A DNA stretch of 64,000 nt from Pseudomonas sp. stari2 (lineage in GTDB: Bacteria > Pseudomonadota > Gammaproteobacteria > Pseudomonadales > Pseudomonadaceae). Position 1 is the first letter of the stretch, and each line of letters starts with the position of its first letter. The notes below the pieces were generated by a model. That model was not told where the DNA came from, made no database searches, and was given only the letters and a program-made list of their open reading frames with translations. The translations under genes were made by a program, and so were the position numbers. The stretch lies in contig NZ_CP099760.1 in assembly GCF_040760005.1 (NCBI RefSeq), positions 1,111,501 through 1,175,500 of the forward strand, given 5' to 3'. Of the stretch, positions 1 through 7,483 are shown piece by piece.

Positions 1-1
1 C

Positions 2-553
2 CTATTGCTTGATGAGCTTGATGCGTTTGCCAAAAAACGGGACGATCATTCAGATGTTGGTGAAACTAAGCGGCTAGTTACCGTTCTGCTTCAAGAGCTA
101 GATCAGTGGCAAGGGAATAACTTGTTAGTGGCTGCCACAAATCATTACCACCTCCTTGACCCTGCTGTGCAGCGGAGGTTTGATCAGGTTGTAGAGTTTA
201 AGCGACCTAGTACAGAGGATCTGATGCGGGTCGGAGGTGTATTGACAACAGGAAGTGGTTTGCCGAAAGATTGGTTGTATTTCGTGTCTGTGCTCATGCA
301 GGATACTTCCTATAGTGACTTCCAGAGAGAGATAAACAATCTGCGGAAGGCTCAGTTACTAGAGGGTGAAGTTGGCGCTACCAATTTTTTGAAAATGCTG
401 TTAGAACGGCAGTGCCCTGATGATCGTGCACAGCGGAAGCAATTGGCATTGCTGTTGGTGACCAAGGGGAAGGCGTCACAGCGAATGGCCAGCAAAATTA
501 CCGGCGTTTCAAGAGATACACTTAGATCAGCATTGTCAGCAGGAGCTAAATAA
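2..553 (+). CDS. ietA: AAA+ ATPase of an IetAS-type defence pair, C-terminal part
   Basis: The gene runs in from outside the window, so only the last ~183 residues are seen. They hold the second half of an AAA+ module: a Walker B motif (LLLDELDAF) at the very start, a sensor-1 segment (AATNHYHLLD) and an arginine-finger-like RRFDQ. After a small helical lid region the protein ends in a short helix-turn-helix-like stretch (RMASKITGVSRDTL). The stop codon overlaps the start of the next gene (TAATG), so the two are translationally coupled. An AAA+ ATPase coupled to a subtilisin-like protease is the layout of the IetAS antiphage system; assignment to IetA is an inference from this pairing. Base composition is AT-richer than the core genes to the right, in keeping with island DNA. 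The Walker A motif cannot be checked here. Confidence 0.8.
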   Translation, partial: LLLDELDAFAKKRDDHSDVGETKRLVTVLLQELDQWQGNNLLVAATNHYHLLDPAVQRRFDQVVEFKRPSTEDLMRVGGVLTTGSGLPKDWLYFVSVLMQDTSYSDFQREINNLRKAQLLEGEVGATNFLKMLLERQCPDDRAQRKQLALLLVTKGKASQRMASKITGVSRDTLRSALSAGAK

Positions 554-2778
554 TGGCCGAGAAAGAACGATTTCTATTTGGACGCGGGGAAAAGCTGGCA
601 GATCATGTGCCATTTAAATCTGGTTTTGGAGAACCAGTGCCGCCCTACACGCTGGATGAGCAGGTTGAACGCATAGGGCACATGCTAGATGATGTTATAA
701 ATGACATCGCTGTGACTCCCAAGGATGCCTTAGCTGATGGCAAAGCTGTGACTTCTGTCACTCTTCATCCCCAATACATAGCTCGCTCCGGATTTCCTGT
801 TTCTTTGTTGGCTGCTTACTCTTTAAGGTTGATTGGTAGTAAGCCTAGCAAAAGCAAACCAAAAGCAGGGCGGGGAAGCGAAAAAGATGAGGGTATAGCT
901 TCTACTGTTCTCTATGTTGCAGGGGAGCCTGAGTCTTTCCAAGCGTTCAAGGAGTCGTTATCGGGGCTTGATGAAGAAAGCAATGTTTCAAGTGATCTTG
1001 TGAAGATTGAAAGCTTGGAGCTTCTTAAACCCGAAGATAGGCTACTGGGTGATTTTGACCAAGATACAAATAAATTAGAGGTAATCGTACATTTCGATAG
1101 TGCGATTGATATCGATTGGGAAGCAGACTTTCAAAGATATGCTTCAAAGAGTAAAGTCAAGCTGGATATGTCCCGATCATACCAGAGTCGAGGCTTGCTT
1201 TTTTTAAGTGCGGAGGGTACAGAGGCATCGGTGCAGCAACTGGCAAAGTTCTCTTTCATTAGAGCTATTCGAAAAATGCCTGTGCTCCGAACGGTGAGTC
1301 GCCCACAGATGCTGCGCAGTACTGGGAATGGTCGCTTCTCAATTCCTGCTGAAAAAGCTCTCGATGAAACGTTCAAGGTCGCAGTTTTTGACGGTGGCTT
1401 ACCTGGAAACCATCCCTTTGGATTGTGGGCAAAAAATATCGAGCCCAGTGGATCATTTCGTATCGGCGCTCCTGTGCCCGCTTACTTGGAGCATGGACAA
1501 GCGGTAACCTCCGCTCTGCTTTTTGGCAATATTCAGCCAGGGGGGTTGGAACGACCTTACGCGGAAGTAGATCATTATCGGGTGCTCGGTGACGAGCTCA
1601 CAGATGGTAGCTTGTATGAGGTAATGCTATATATTGACAACATTTTATCCCAGTCGAATTATCCTATTATCTCTTTCAGTATAGGGCCTGCGCAAATTGC
1701 AGGGGATGATGAAGTTACTGCTTGGACATCGATGCTGGATGATCATCTTGGGGATGGAGATATTCTCGCCGCTGTCGCAGTTGGGAATTATGGTGATGAA
1801 GCTTGGCCAGACAGTCGAATTCAGGTTCCGAGCGACTCCGTCAACGCTTTAGCCATTGGTGCAAGCAATGGCCATCATGAAGGATGGGTTAGAGCCGCAT
1901 ACAGTTCTATCGGCCCGGGGCGAAGCCCAGGTCTAGTAAAACCTGACCTTGTATCCTTTGGAGGAGTTGAGGAGGATAAGTTTAAGTTTATTTTCCCTGG
2001 TCCATCTATTGCAGAGGACTGTGGTACTAGCTTTGCCACGCCAGCCGTAGTAAGGCAGGCAGCGGGGCTTAGAGCTTACTTTGGAAACTCCTTAACGACC
2101 CCTGCTATTAGGGCTCTTCTTATCCACTCGGCGTTAAATCCTGGGCATCCAGTTGAGGAGGTCGGGTGGGGTATAGCTGAGCCTGATATTCGTAGAATCA
2201 CTGTTTGCCAAGATGGCGAGGTGAAAATTTTATTTACTGGGAAACTTGAGCCTGGGAAAGTTCTTCGAGCGCCAATCCCGCTGCCCGATGACGGGCTCAA
2301 GGGTGATGTAACTATCAAAGCTACTTTCTGCTATACTTGCACTACTGATCCGCATACTCCTGGTGAATATACAAGGGCTGGTCTTGATGTGAAGTTTAGG
2401 CCGCATCATAAAAAATTTGACCCGAAGCAGAAGAAGAAAGACGCTCGCTTCCCTGCGACAGCTGCTTTTTTTGGTCGTCACACTAAGAGCAATGAGCAGG
2501 AGCTTAGAACTGACGCCCATAAATGGGATACGGTTCGAAGCGCCTCCGTCACAAAAAGATCATCGTCACTTTCGGAGCCGGTCTTCGATATTCACTATAT
2601 AGCTCGGGAGCCAGGAAGCAGTGTCTCTCCTCGCCGAGCACCTAAGCTAACCTATGCTCTGGTGGTAACTATATCATCCAAAAAAACACCCGATCTTTAT
2701 GAGAAAATTCAAGCAAAATATAGTGCGCTAGTAGCTATTACGCCGCGCGTACAAATCCCGATTGCGATAAGTGTTTAA
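553..2778 (+). CDS. ietS: Subtilisin-like serine protease (S8 family), IetS-like
   Basis: 741 residues. The C-terminal two thirds is an S8 peptidase with a complete triad: Asp280 in VAVFDGG, His314 in EHGQAV, and Ser493 in GTSFATP, with a likely oxyanion Asn412 in AVGNYGDE. The first ~270 residues lack signal-peptide character and form an unrecognised N-terminal domain; the last ~200 residues are a beta-rich tail. With no secretion signal the enzyme should act in the cytoplasm, as expected for a protease controlled by the upstream ATPase. The ATG lies inside the stop of that ATPase gene (TAATG). In IetAS the ATPase and protease together give phage resistance in heterologous hosts; sensing and substrate are not known to me. 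The start is fixed by the overlap. Confidence 0.85.
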   Translation: MAEKERFLFGRGEKLADHVPFKSGFGEPVPPYTLDEQVERIGHMLDDVINDIAVTPKDALADGKAVTSVTLHPQYIARSGFPVSLLAAYSLRLIGSKPSKSKPKAGRGSEKDEGIASTVLYVAGEPESFQAFKESLSGLDEESNVSSDLVKIESLELLKPEDRLLGDFDQDTNKLEVIVHFDSAIDIDWEADFQRYASKSKVKLDMSRSYQSRGLLFLSAEGTEASVQQLAKFSFIRAIRKMPVLRTVSRPQMLRSTGNGRFSIPAEKALDETFKVAVFDGGLPGNHPFGLWAKNIEPSGSFRIGAPVPAYLEHGQAVTSALLFGNIQPGGLERPYAEVDHYRVLGDELTDGSLYEVMLYIDNILSQSNYPIISFSIGPAQIAGDDEVTAWTSMLDDHLGDGDILAAVAVGNYGDEAWPDSRIQVPSDSVNALAIGASNGHHEGWVRAAYSSIGPGRSPGLVKPDLVSFGGVEEDKFKFIFPGPSIAEDCGTSFATPAVVRQAAGLRAYFGNSLTTPAIRALLIHSALNPGHPVEEVGWGIAEPDIRRITVCQDGEVKILFTGKLEPGKVLRAPIPLPDDGLKGDVTIKATFCYTCTTDPHTPGEYTRAGLDVKFRPHHKKFDPKQKKKDARFPATAAFFGRHTKSNEQELRTDAHKWDTVRSASVTKRSSSLSEPVFDIHYIAREPGSSVSPRRAPKLTYALVVTISSKKTPDLYEKIQAKYSALVAITPRVQIPIAISV

Positions 2779-2789
2779 AAGGCATTGGT

Positions 2790-3050
2790 ATGCTTAATGA
2801 ATTAGATCGTGTGATCTGTGCCCTTGACGATAAAAAGTATAAGTGGCGAACTATTTCTGGGCTCTCAAAGGCCACAGGTATTTCGCCTAATAGGATCAAA
2901 CAGCTTATCAGCGAAAATAGTGGGCTGATAATGCAGTCTTCCGCTTTAAGCCCAGCAGGTGAGCCTCTATTCACAACTAGAAGCAAACACAACAAAGAGG
3001 CTAGCGCTTGGGCAAGAATCGGGTCGGCATTAAGGAATAGGGCTGATTGA
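2790..3050 (+). CDS. Small winged-helix/HTH-like protein linked to IetAS
   Basis: 86 residues beginning 11 bases after the protease stop. The segment RTISGLSKATGISPNRIKQLISENSGL reads as a helix-turn-helix or short winged helix of the kind used to bind DNA or as an adaptor; the rest is basic and polar (TRSKHNKEA). No transmembrane stretch. It is translationally joined to the next gene through a TGATG overlap, so it belongs to the ietAS operon. It could be an autoregulator of the system or an accessory partner. I do not recognise a named family, and function is inferred from fold-like features and context only. Confidence 0.65.
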   Translation: MLNELDRVICALDDKKYKWRTISGLSKATGISPNRIKQLISENSGLIMQSSALSPAGEPLFTTRSKHNKEASAWARIGSALRNRAD

Positions 3051-3358
3051 TGGATCAAATCTTTTCGACGCCGGTATTATTGGCAGCTGCAAGTGCGCTC
3101 ATAATAAAGCTTTTGGAGCTGGCAGAAGTCCACAAACTGCCCCCTACCCAAAGGCCAAATTTGAAGGATATTTGGTACTGGGTGCCGCATTTTATCTTGC
3201 CGCTTGCTGGAGGCTTTCTTGTGTACCTCCATCAACAGTCCGGTGGAACCATTAATGCACTGCTTGCCATGAATATCGGCATCACGGCTCCACTAGTCTT
3301 CAGATCGGCTGCGGAACGGCTCACTCCCAAGGTGATCGATCCAGGGGCAGGTGCGTGA
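3050..3358 (+). CDS. Small membrane protein at the end of the ietAS operon
   Basis: 102 residues from the ATG at 3050, which overlaps the stop of the preceding gene (TGATG); a TTG three bases upstream is also possible. Two hydrophobic segments are visible: near the N-terminus (PVLLAAASALIIKLLELA) and in the middle (WVPHFILPLAGGFLVYL), with a weaker third one (ALLAMNIGITAPLVF). The protein is therefore likely an inner-membrane protein with two or three helices. No family is recognised. Its tight coupling to the HTH gene and the ATPase-protease pair suggests a four-gene module, possibly with a membrane-acting or membrane-sensing component. Confidence 0.65.
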   Translation: MDQIFSTPVLLAAASALIIKLLELAEVHKLPPTQRPNLKDIWYWVPHFILPLAGGFLVYLHQQSGGTINALLAMNIGITAPLVFRSAAERLTPKVIDPGAGA

Positions 3359-3525
3359 TTGTCCTCGAGGTGGTTAATGCAATAGTAAATGTTTGGAAGC
3401 CTTCTCAGCCCTGCACGCGCATCCAGATGCATTGGCCGTCATGCTCTGATTCGAGCCCTTTCGTTCCTGTTCCAGCTTCTGCCGATCGACTTGTGCAATG
3501 CCAACCAGTGCCATGAACGCTTAAG

Positions 3526-3550
3526 AAGCCCGCCTCGTGCGGGCTTTTTA
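3526..3550 (+). terminator. Rho-independent terminator after the ietAS operon
   Basis: Perfect 8-bp stem AAGCCCGC/GCGGGCTT with a 5-base loop, followed by a T-run. It lies 170 bases past the last gene of the operon and ends its transcription. I see no convincing gene between 3359 and the start of the HEPN-like gene. Confidence 0.8.
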
Positions 3551-3616
3551 TGCAATGTCCCTTGGACCGGAGCGGATAGATAAGGGAAAAATCGTACGCG
3601 AAGCCTGCGAAGTGTG

Positions 3617-5101
3617 ATGAGTATGCCTATAGTTCAGAACGCTAAACGTACGGAATGGACTGAATCGATGAGCACTGTCATAACTACCCAAGGCTTAAAC
3701 AGCCTTATCGATCCGCAGGCTCAGCGCCTTGTGGATTTTCTGCGCGACGTTGGCCTACCTCACGAAAATATTATGGCCGAACCGTCCGAGCGGTCGATCA
3801 TTGCAAGCAATCTTCCCGGTTACCTGCAATCTTTGCCGGCTGAGGTAAAGCGCGACGCCCGCTACCTATCTAAGTTTGTGATAGGCGCCGGCTCTGGCCT
3901 TTTCGACTATGCGCTGAATGCGATCTGGAACGAGGTCGTCATCGACCTTCGCAAGAAGGCAGCACTCTACGGTCTTGATATTTTTTTCGATGCTGCCGTT
4001 GGCGGGAGCAAGACACGCGAGTTTTACAGGACTGGAGATGATCTCGCTGCTCTCAAGGATGCGGTGCTTCTGGATACCTGCCGGAAGTTGGAGCTGATCT
4101 CCGACACCACCTACAAGAAGCTCAAGCACATTTTGGATATGCGGAACGACATCGGCATATCCCACCCTACGAACTACAACATAAATGCATTCGAGCTGAT
4201 GGGGTGGTTGCAGACGTGCGTGCAAGACGTATTGCACGATCGTCCAACAGAGGCGGCCCTTCAAGTTCAAGCGTTTATCGCAAACCTCAAGGGGCATACG
4301 GCTCCAATCGACCAGGCCACGAGGCAGACCATTGAGCGCCGCTTCACGGAGCTGCCTAGCCATCTGTGCGGAAACTTGCTACGAACTGTGTTTGGCATCT
4401 ACGTAGCCCCGGACACTGATCCAGGTGTACGCAAGAATATCGCAACCTTGGTGCCTGCGCTTTGGAACACATGTCCTGACGAACCACGATATCGACTTGG
4501 GATCGTCTTGGAGGGCTACAACACCAATCTATACAAGGACAAATACGCGCTCGGTGACCAGTTCTTTGCACTGGTGGGGGGCAATGCCTACCGCTCCGCC
4601 TCCGAGCGCCTTGTCATCGTAGATACGCTGATCACGGAGCTACTAGACAAGCACAACGGCTGGGATAACTTTCATCACGAAGCTCCTGTAGCAGCCAATT
4701 TGTGGTCGTACGTGCCAGATCAAAACTCGATCTTCGACAATCTCGCGGCACGCCTTTTCAAGACGGTCCTGCTCTGCCGTATCGGCCGGGGTGTGTCCTA
4801 TAACGATGGCGTCTCGCCTGGTGGCAAGCGCTATTACGATGCGATTCTGAACCTTGCCGGTGATAAGTTCGCGCCGCACATCATGGCGGCGTTCACTCAC
4901 TACGAGATTTCGGGTCAGCTCGGCCGCTCGATCTGTCGAACCCAAGCCAAGCAGGCATTAGAAGCCGCCCGCACAAATGTCATCAACCAGCGGCTGATCG
5001 AGTGCATGACTTATCTTATCGACAACATCGACGCTAACCCCGGCTGCGCGACTTCTACCGATTTCAAGCGGCTATCAGCCGACTACATACGCTGGAATTG
5101 A
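3617..5101 (+). CDS. HEPN-motif protein of unknown function (candidate defence RNase)
   Basis: About 494 residues, helical, with no signal peptide or membrane segment. Counted from the GTG at 3614, residues 177-184 read RNDIGISH, which matches the Rx4-6H catalytic motif of HEPN ribonucleases, including the typical polar residue after Arg. It sits at the C-terminal end of a run of helices preceded by KKLKHILDM, as in many HEPN folds. The C-terminal ~280 residues are an unrecognised, mostly helical domain. The gene is alone between the ietAS terminator and the island end. Start is uncertain: GTG 3614, ATG 3617 and ATG 3668 are all possible and none has a strong Shine-Dalgarno. HEPN proteins in islands are often toxins or abortive-infection effectors; that role is inference here. 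Confidence 0.6.
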   Translation: MSMPIVQNAKRTEWTESMSTVITTQGLNSLIDPQAQRLVDFLRDVGLPHENIMAEPSERSIIASNLPGYLQSLPAEVKRDARYLSKFVIGAGSGLFDYALNAIWNEVVIDLRKKAALYGLDIFFDAAVGGSKTREFYRTGDDLAALKDAVLLDTCRKLELISDTTYKKLKHILDMRNDIGISHPTNYNINAFELMGWLQTCVQDVLHDRPTEAALQVQAFIANLKGHTAPIDQATRQTIERRFTELPSHLCGNLLRTVFGIYVAPDTDPGVRKNIATLVPALWNTCPDEPRYRLGIVLEGYNTNLYKDKYALGDQFFALVGGNAYRSASERLVIVDTLITELLDKHNGWDNFHHEAPVAANLWSYVPDQNSIFDNLAARLFKTVLLCRIGRGVSYNDGVSPGGKRYYDAILNLAGDKFAPHIMAAFTHYEISGQLGRSICRTQAKQALEAARTNVINQRLIECMTYLIDNIDANPGCATSTDFKRLSADYIRWN

Positions 5102-5218
5102 CGGAGATCTTGTCAGCTTTCGCAAACGCAGGGAGGAATAGCATGAGTACCTGATTGAGTACCTTAATTATGCTTGAAACTGTAAAGTGACAATATCTAT
5201 GGGGCTTTGAGTTATAGG

Positions 5219-5242
5219 GTTCGATTCCTGTCTCGGGCACCA
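5219..5242 (+). repeat. tRNA 3'-end fragment, putative attR of a genomic island
   Basis: 24 bases match the T-loop to CCA end of a tRNA: the T-loop core GTTCGATTCCTGT followed by CTCGGGC and ACCA. The upstream sequence cannot complete a T-stem or any other tRNA arm, so only the 3' end is present. This is what tyrosine integrases leave at the far side of an element inserted in a tRNA gene; the intact tRNA should lie to the left of the window, on the + strand. By synteny with PAO1, where a tRNA-Thr lies beside nadC, the target is probably tRNA-Thr, but the amino acid cannot be read from this fragment. Confidence 0.75.
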
Positions 5243-5249
5243 CTGCCAT

Positions 5250-5753
5250 TTATTTCACCTTGCGGCTCAACTCCTCGACGGTGCGTTTGAGCTGATCCAT
5301 CGCGCGATCCTGCTCGTTGAGCTTCTGCTTCAGGCTGGAGATTTCGCTGTTGTTCGAACTGGAGCTGGAGCCGCTGTTGCGCTTGAGTTCGTCGACCTGA
5401 CGGCTCAGCGTATCGATCTGACGATCCTGTTCCTTGACCTTGTTCTTCAGATCATCAATCTCTCTGCCGCTGGAGCTTGAGCTGGAACCGCTGCTGCGCT
5501 TGAGTTCCTCGATCTGACGCGACTGGTCGTTGACGGTGTCGCGCATCTTTTTCAGTTCTTCGACACCGATACCACTCTTGATCACCACGTCTTTGCCGAA
5601 ATCGTTGTGAATGGCGGAGATCTGGTCGCCATAGGAGGGGCTGCTGCTACTCAATTCAACGGCCATTGCGCTGGCCGGCAGGGCCAGTGTGCCCAGCAGG
5701 GCGGTCAGAGCGGTGGCGGACACAACAGAAGAAATCTTCGAAAAACTGCGCAT
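5250..5753 (-). CDS. Exported coiled-coil protein with two Ser-rich cassettes
   Basis: 167 residues from an ATG with a good AAGGAAA site upstream; a longer reading frame exists but has no such site. The N-terminus is a signal peptide (basic MRSFSK, then a hydrophobic stretch ending ALPASAMA). The mature protein is a charged coiled coil containing two near-repeats in which a heptad block (DLKNKVKEQDRQID, LKQKLNEQDRAMD) alternates with a linker of Gly and Ser residues. A periplasmic or envelope-anchored coiled-coil role is likely, but the family is not recognised. The gene ends eight bases from the putative attR, so the island inserted just beyond its stop codon. Confidence 0.7.
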   Translation of the reverse strand: MRSFSKISSVVSATALTALLGTLALPASAMAVELSSSSPSYGDQISAIHNDFGKDVVIKSGIGVEELKKMRDTVNDQSRQIEELKRSSGSSSSSSGREIDDLKNKVKEQDRQIDTLSRQVDELKRNSGSSSSSNNSEISSLKQKLNEQDRAMDQLKRTVEELSRKVK

Positions 5754-6029
5754 CACTGGGTTTCCTTGTGAACAGCGAAGGTGAGTGCCGATATGGCACA
5801 TCGCTACGACTTGGAAATCCGGTTTATGTTCCGCAGGTCAACTTTTTGTGGGAGAGATGTAAAGACCCGTGTAATTCGCTCGCCAAACGTCCTATATTCG
5901 CTGTCTGCATGAGCATCGCCCAGCAGTTTTCAGATGATCCCGAATGGTTCCGAAGGCCGGACAATCCGCGTCAGAGAGATCCTTGATGATCCAGATCCAT
6001 CTTCCATTCTTAAGATCAGCGAGAACGCC

Positions 6030-6329
6030 ATGACTGAATTGACCCAAGAGCAACGCCACGAACAAGCGCTGGAGAAGTACAAACTTGATGCGCCGGAGTT
6101 GATGGACGAGATCAAGGACCTGAGTCCCGATGAGCAGAAAGACCAGATCCAATGGGCGTTCGAAGACGAAGCCGAAGCCCAGGGTTTGCAGCCGTGGGAA
6201 CTGACGCTCAAGTACACCAGCAGCCCTGAAGAGTTCGAGGCCAAGCGCCTGGAGCTGCACAAGGAGGCAGCCGAAGTGCTGGGTGTCGATTGGGAAGAGT
6301 ACTGCGAGATGAACAATCTGGTGGTCTGA
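6030..6329 (+). CDS. DUF6388-like small acidic protein
   Basis: 99 residues starting MTELTQEQRHEQ; in-frame codons upstream belong to the divergent promoter region and lack a ribosome site. The protein is acidic and fully helical in appearance (repeated EAE, DEQK, EEFEAK), soluble and probably cytoplasmic. It resembles the short Pseudomonas proteins filed as DUF6388; function unknown. It stands alone, followed at once by a terminator, and is divergent from the coiled-coil gene. Confidence 0.65.
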   Translation: MTELTQEQRHEQALEKYKLDAPELMDEIKDLSPDEQKDQIQWAFEDEAEAQGLQPWELTLKYTSSPEEFEAKRLELHKEAAEVLGVDWEEYCEMNNLVV

Positions 6330-6335
6330 AACAAA

Positions 6336-6366
6336 AACGCCAGCCTCGAAAGGGCTGGCGTTTTTT
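6336..6366 (+). terminator. Terminator, likely bidirectional, between the DUF6388-like gene and nadC
   Basis: Stem AACGCCAGCC/GGCTGGCGTT with a 7-base loop, followed by a run of T on the + strand and preceded by a run of A, so it can also serve nadC, which ends 15 bases further on. Confidence 0.85.
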
Positions 6367-6380
6367 AATGCGCGCTCGAT

Positions 6381-7229
6381 TCAGAGGCTCAGACGCATCG
6401 ACAGGTCCACGGCTTTCACATCCTTGGTCATCGCACCGATCGAGATGTAATCCACCCCGGTTTGGGCAATCGGCAGCAACGTGCTTTCGTTGATGCCGCC
6501 GCTGGCTTCCAGCTTCGCCTTGCCGCCGTTCAGGCGTACGGCTTCGCGCATGTCATCGAGGCTCAGTTCGTCGAGCATGATGATGTCGGCGCCGGCCGCC
6601 AGCGCTTCCTTCAGTTCATCCAGACTTTCCACTTCAATTTCCACCGGTTTGCCCGGCGCGATCTTGTGCGCGGCGGCAATGGCCTGCGGGATTCCGCCGC
6701 TGGCGGCGATGTGGTTTTCCTTGATCAGGAACGCGTCGTACAAACCGATGCGATGGTTATGGCAACCGCCGCAGGTGACCGCATATTTCTGCGCCAGACG
6801 CAGGCCCGGCAGGGTCTTGCGGGTGTCTAGCAGTTTCACGTCGGTTTCGGCGACGAAGTCTGCAAGGTATTGCGCGCGGGTGGCCACGCCAGACAGCAAT
6901 TGCAGAAAGTTGAGGGCGCTACGTTCGCCGGTCAGCAGCGAACGGGCCGGGCCTTCCAGGTGAAACAGCGGCTGGTTCGGTGAAACCCGTTCGCCATCGC
7001 GTACCTGCCAGTGCACCGCGACCCGAGGATCGAGCTGACGGAACACCGCGTCGACCCAGGCTGTGCCGCAGATCACGGCAGCGTCACGGGTGATGATGGT
7101 GGCTTTGGCCAGGCGTTCGGCCGGGATCAGTTGCGCGGTGATGTCGCCGCTGCCGATGTCTTCGAGCAACGCACGGCGCACGTTGGCTTCGATTTCGGCG
7201 GTCAAATCGGCGAGACGTAGATTCGGCAT
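6381..7229 (-). CDS. nadC: Nicotinate-nucleotide pyrophosphorylase (quinolinate phosphoribosyltransferase)
   Basis: NadC turns quinolinate and PRPP into nicotinate mononucleotide, CO2 and pyrophosphate, the entry step from de novo quinolinate to NAD. 282 residues, the usual length. Family hallmarks are visible: RTALN-like [16 protein letters not shown], the [14 protein letters not shown]/quinolinate loop, [18 protein letters not shown], the KENH lysine, EVE and the C-terminal EASGGI...[11 protein letters not shown] phosphate-binding barrel strands. The start is the ATG with GGAG six bases upstream; a GTG four codons earlier is less likely. It is monocistronic and faces away from the DUF1631-ampDE genes, as in PAO1. 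Confidence 0.96.
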   Translation of the reverse strand: MPNLRLADLTAEIEANVRRALLEDIGSGDITAQLIPAERLAKATIITRDAAVICGTAWVDAVFRQLDPRVAVHWQVRDGERVSPNQPLFHLEGPARSLLTGERSALNFLQLLSGVATRAQYLADFVAETDVKLLDTRKTLPGLRLAQKYAVTCGGCHNHRIGLYDAFLIKENHIAASGGIPQAIAAAHKIAPGKPVEIEVESLDELKEALAAGADIIMLDELSLDDMREAVRLNGGKAKLEASGGINESTLLPIAQTGVDYISIGAMTKDVKAVDLSMRLSL

Positions 7230-7334
7230 AACGGGCTCCACAAACTAAGTGGCCCGATTATAGGGGCATGGCACCGACCAACCCAAGGCGAGACCTCTGC
7301 GTCGACTTGCATCCGGTCGAATTTCTTTGAGCAA

Positions 7335-7400
7335 ACCCGATTTCCGGGTGGTCACTTGAAGGAGTCGGCGCCTAGGGGAAACCCTGACGCCTCTGGCGCC
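7335..7400. other. Hairpin-rich segment in the nadC/DUF1631 divergent region
   Basis: Three inverted repeats stand close together: ACCCG/CGGGT (7335-7349), AGGG-GAAA-CCCT with a GNRA-type loop (7374-7385) enclosed by GGCG/CGCC (7367-7370 with 7388-7391), and GGCGCC at 7367-7372 with GGCGCC at 7395-7400. The last two pairings exclude each other. The segment could be a leader RNA for either gene or simply promoter DNA; no known riboswitch class fits. Confidence 0.35.
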
Positions 7401-7483
7401 GGAGACAACTTTTGCAAGATAATCCGCCTTGCATTTGACGCCATAGCTTTGACGTCGGCAAATCACCGTTTCAGGAGGCTTGG

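Noticed and set aside
3389..3583. 64-codon open frame between the ietAS operon and the HEPN-like gene
   Set aside because: It runs through the terminator at 3526 and has no ribosome site or gene-like composition.
5160..5245. Complete tRNA gene at the island end
   Set aside because: Only the T-loop and acceptor 3' strand are present; the bases before them form no T-stem, anticodon arm or D-arm.
7245..7466. 73-codon minus-strand frame between nadC and DUF1631
   Set aside because: Crosses the hairpin segment and promoter area, rich in Arg and Ser, with no ribosome site; a chance frame.
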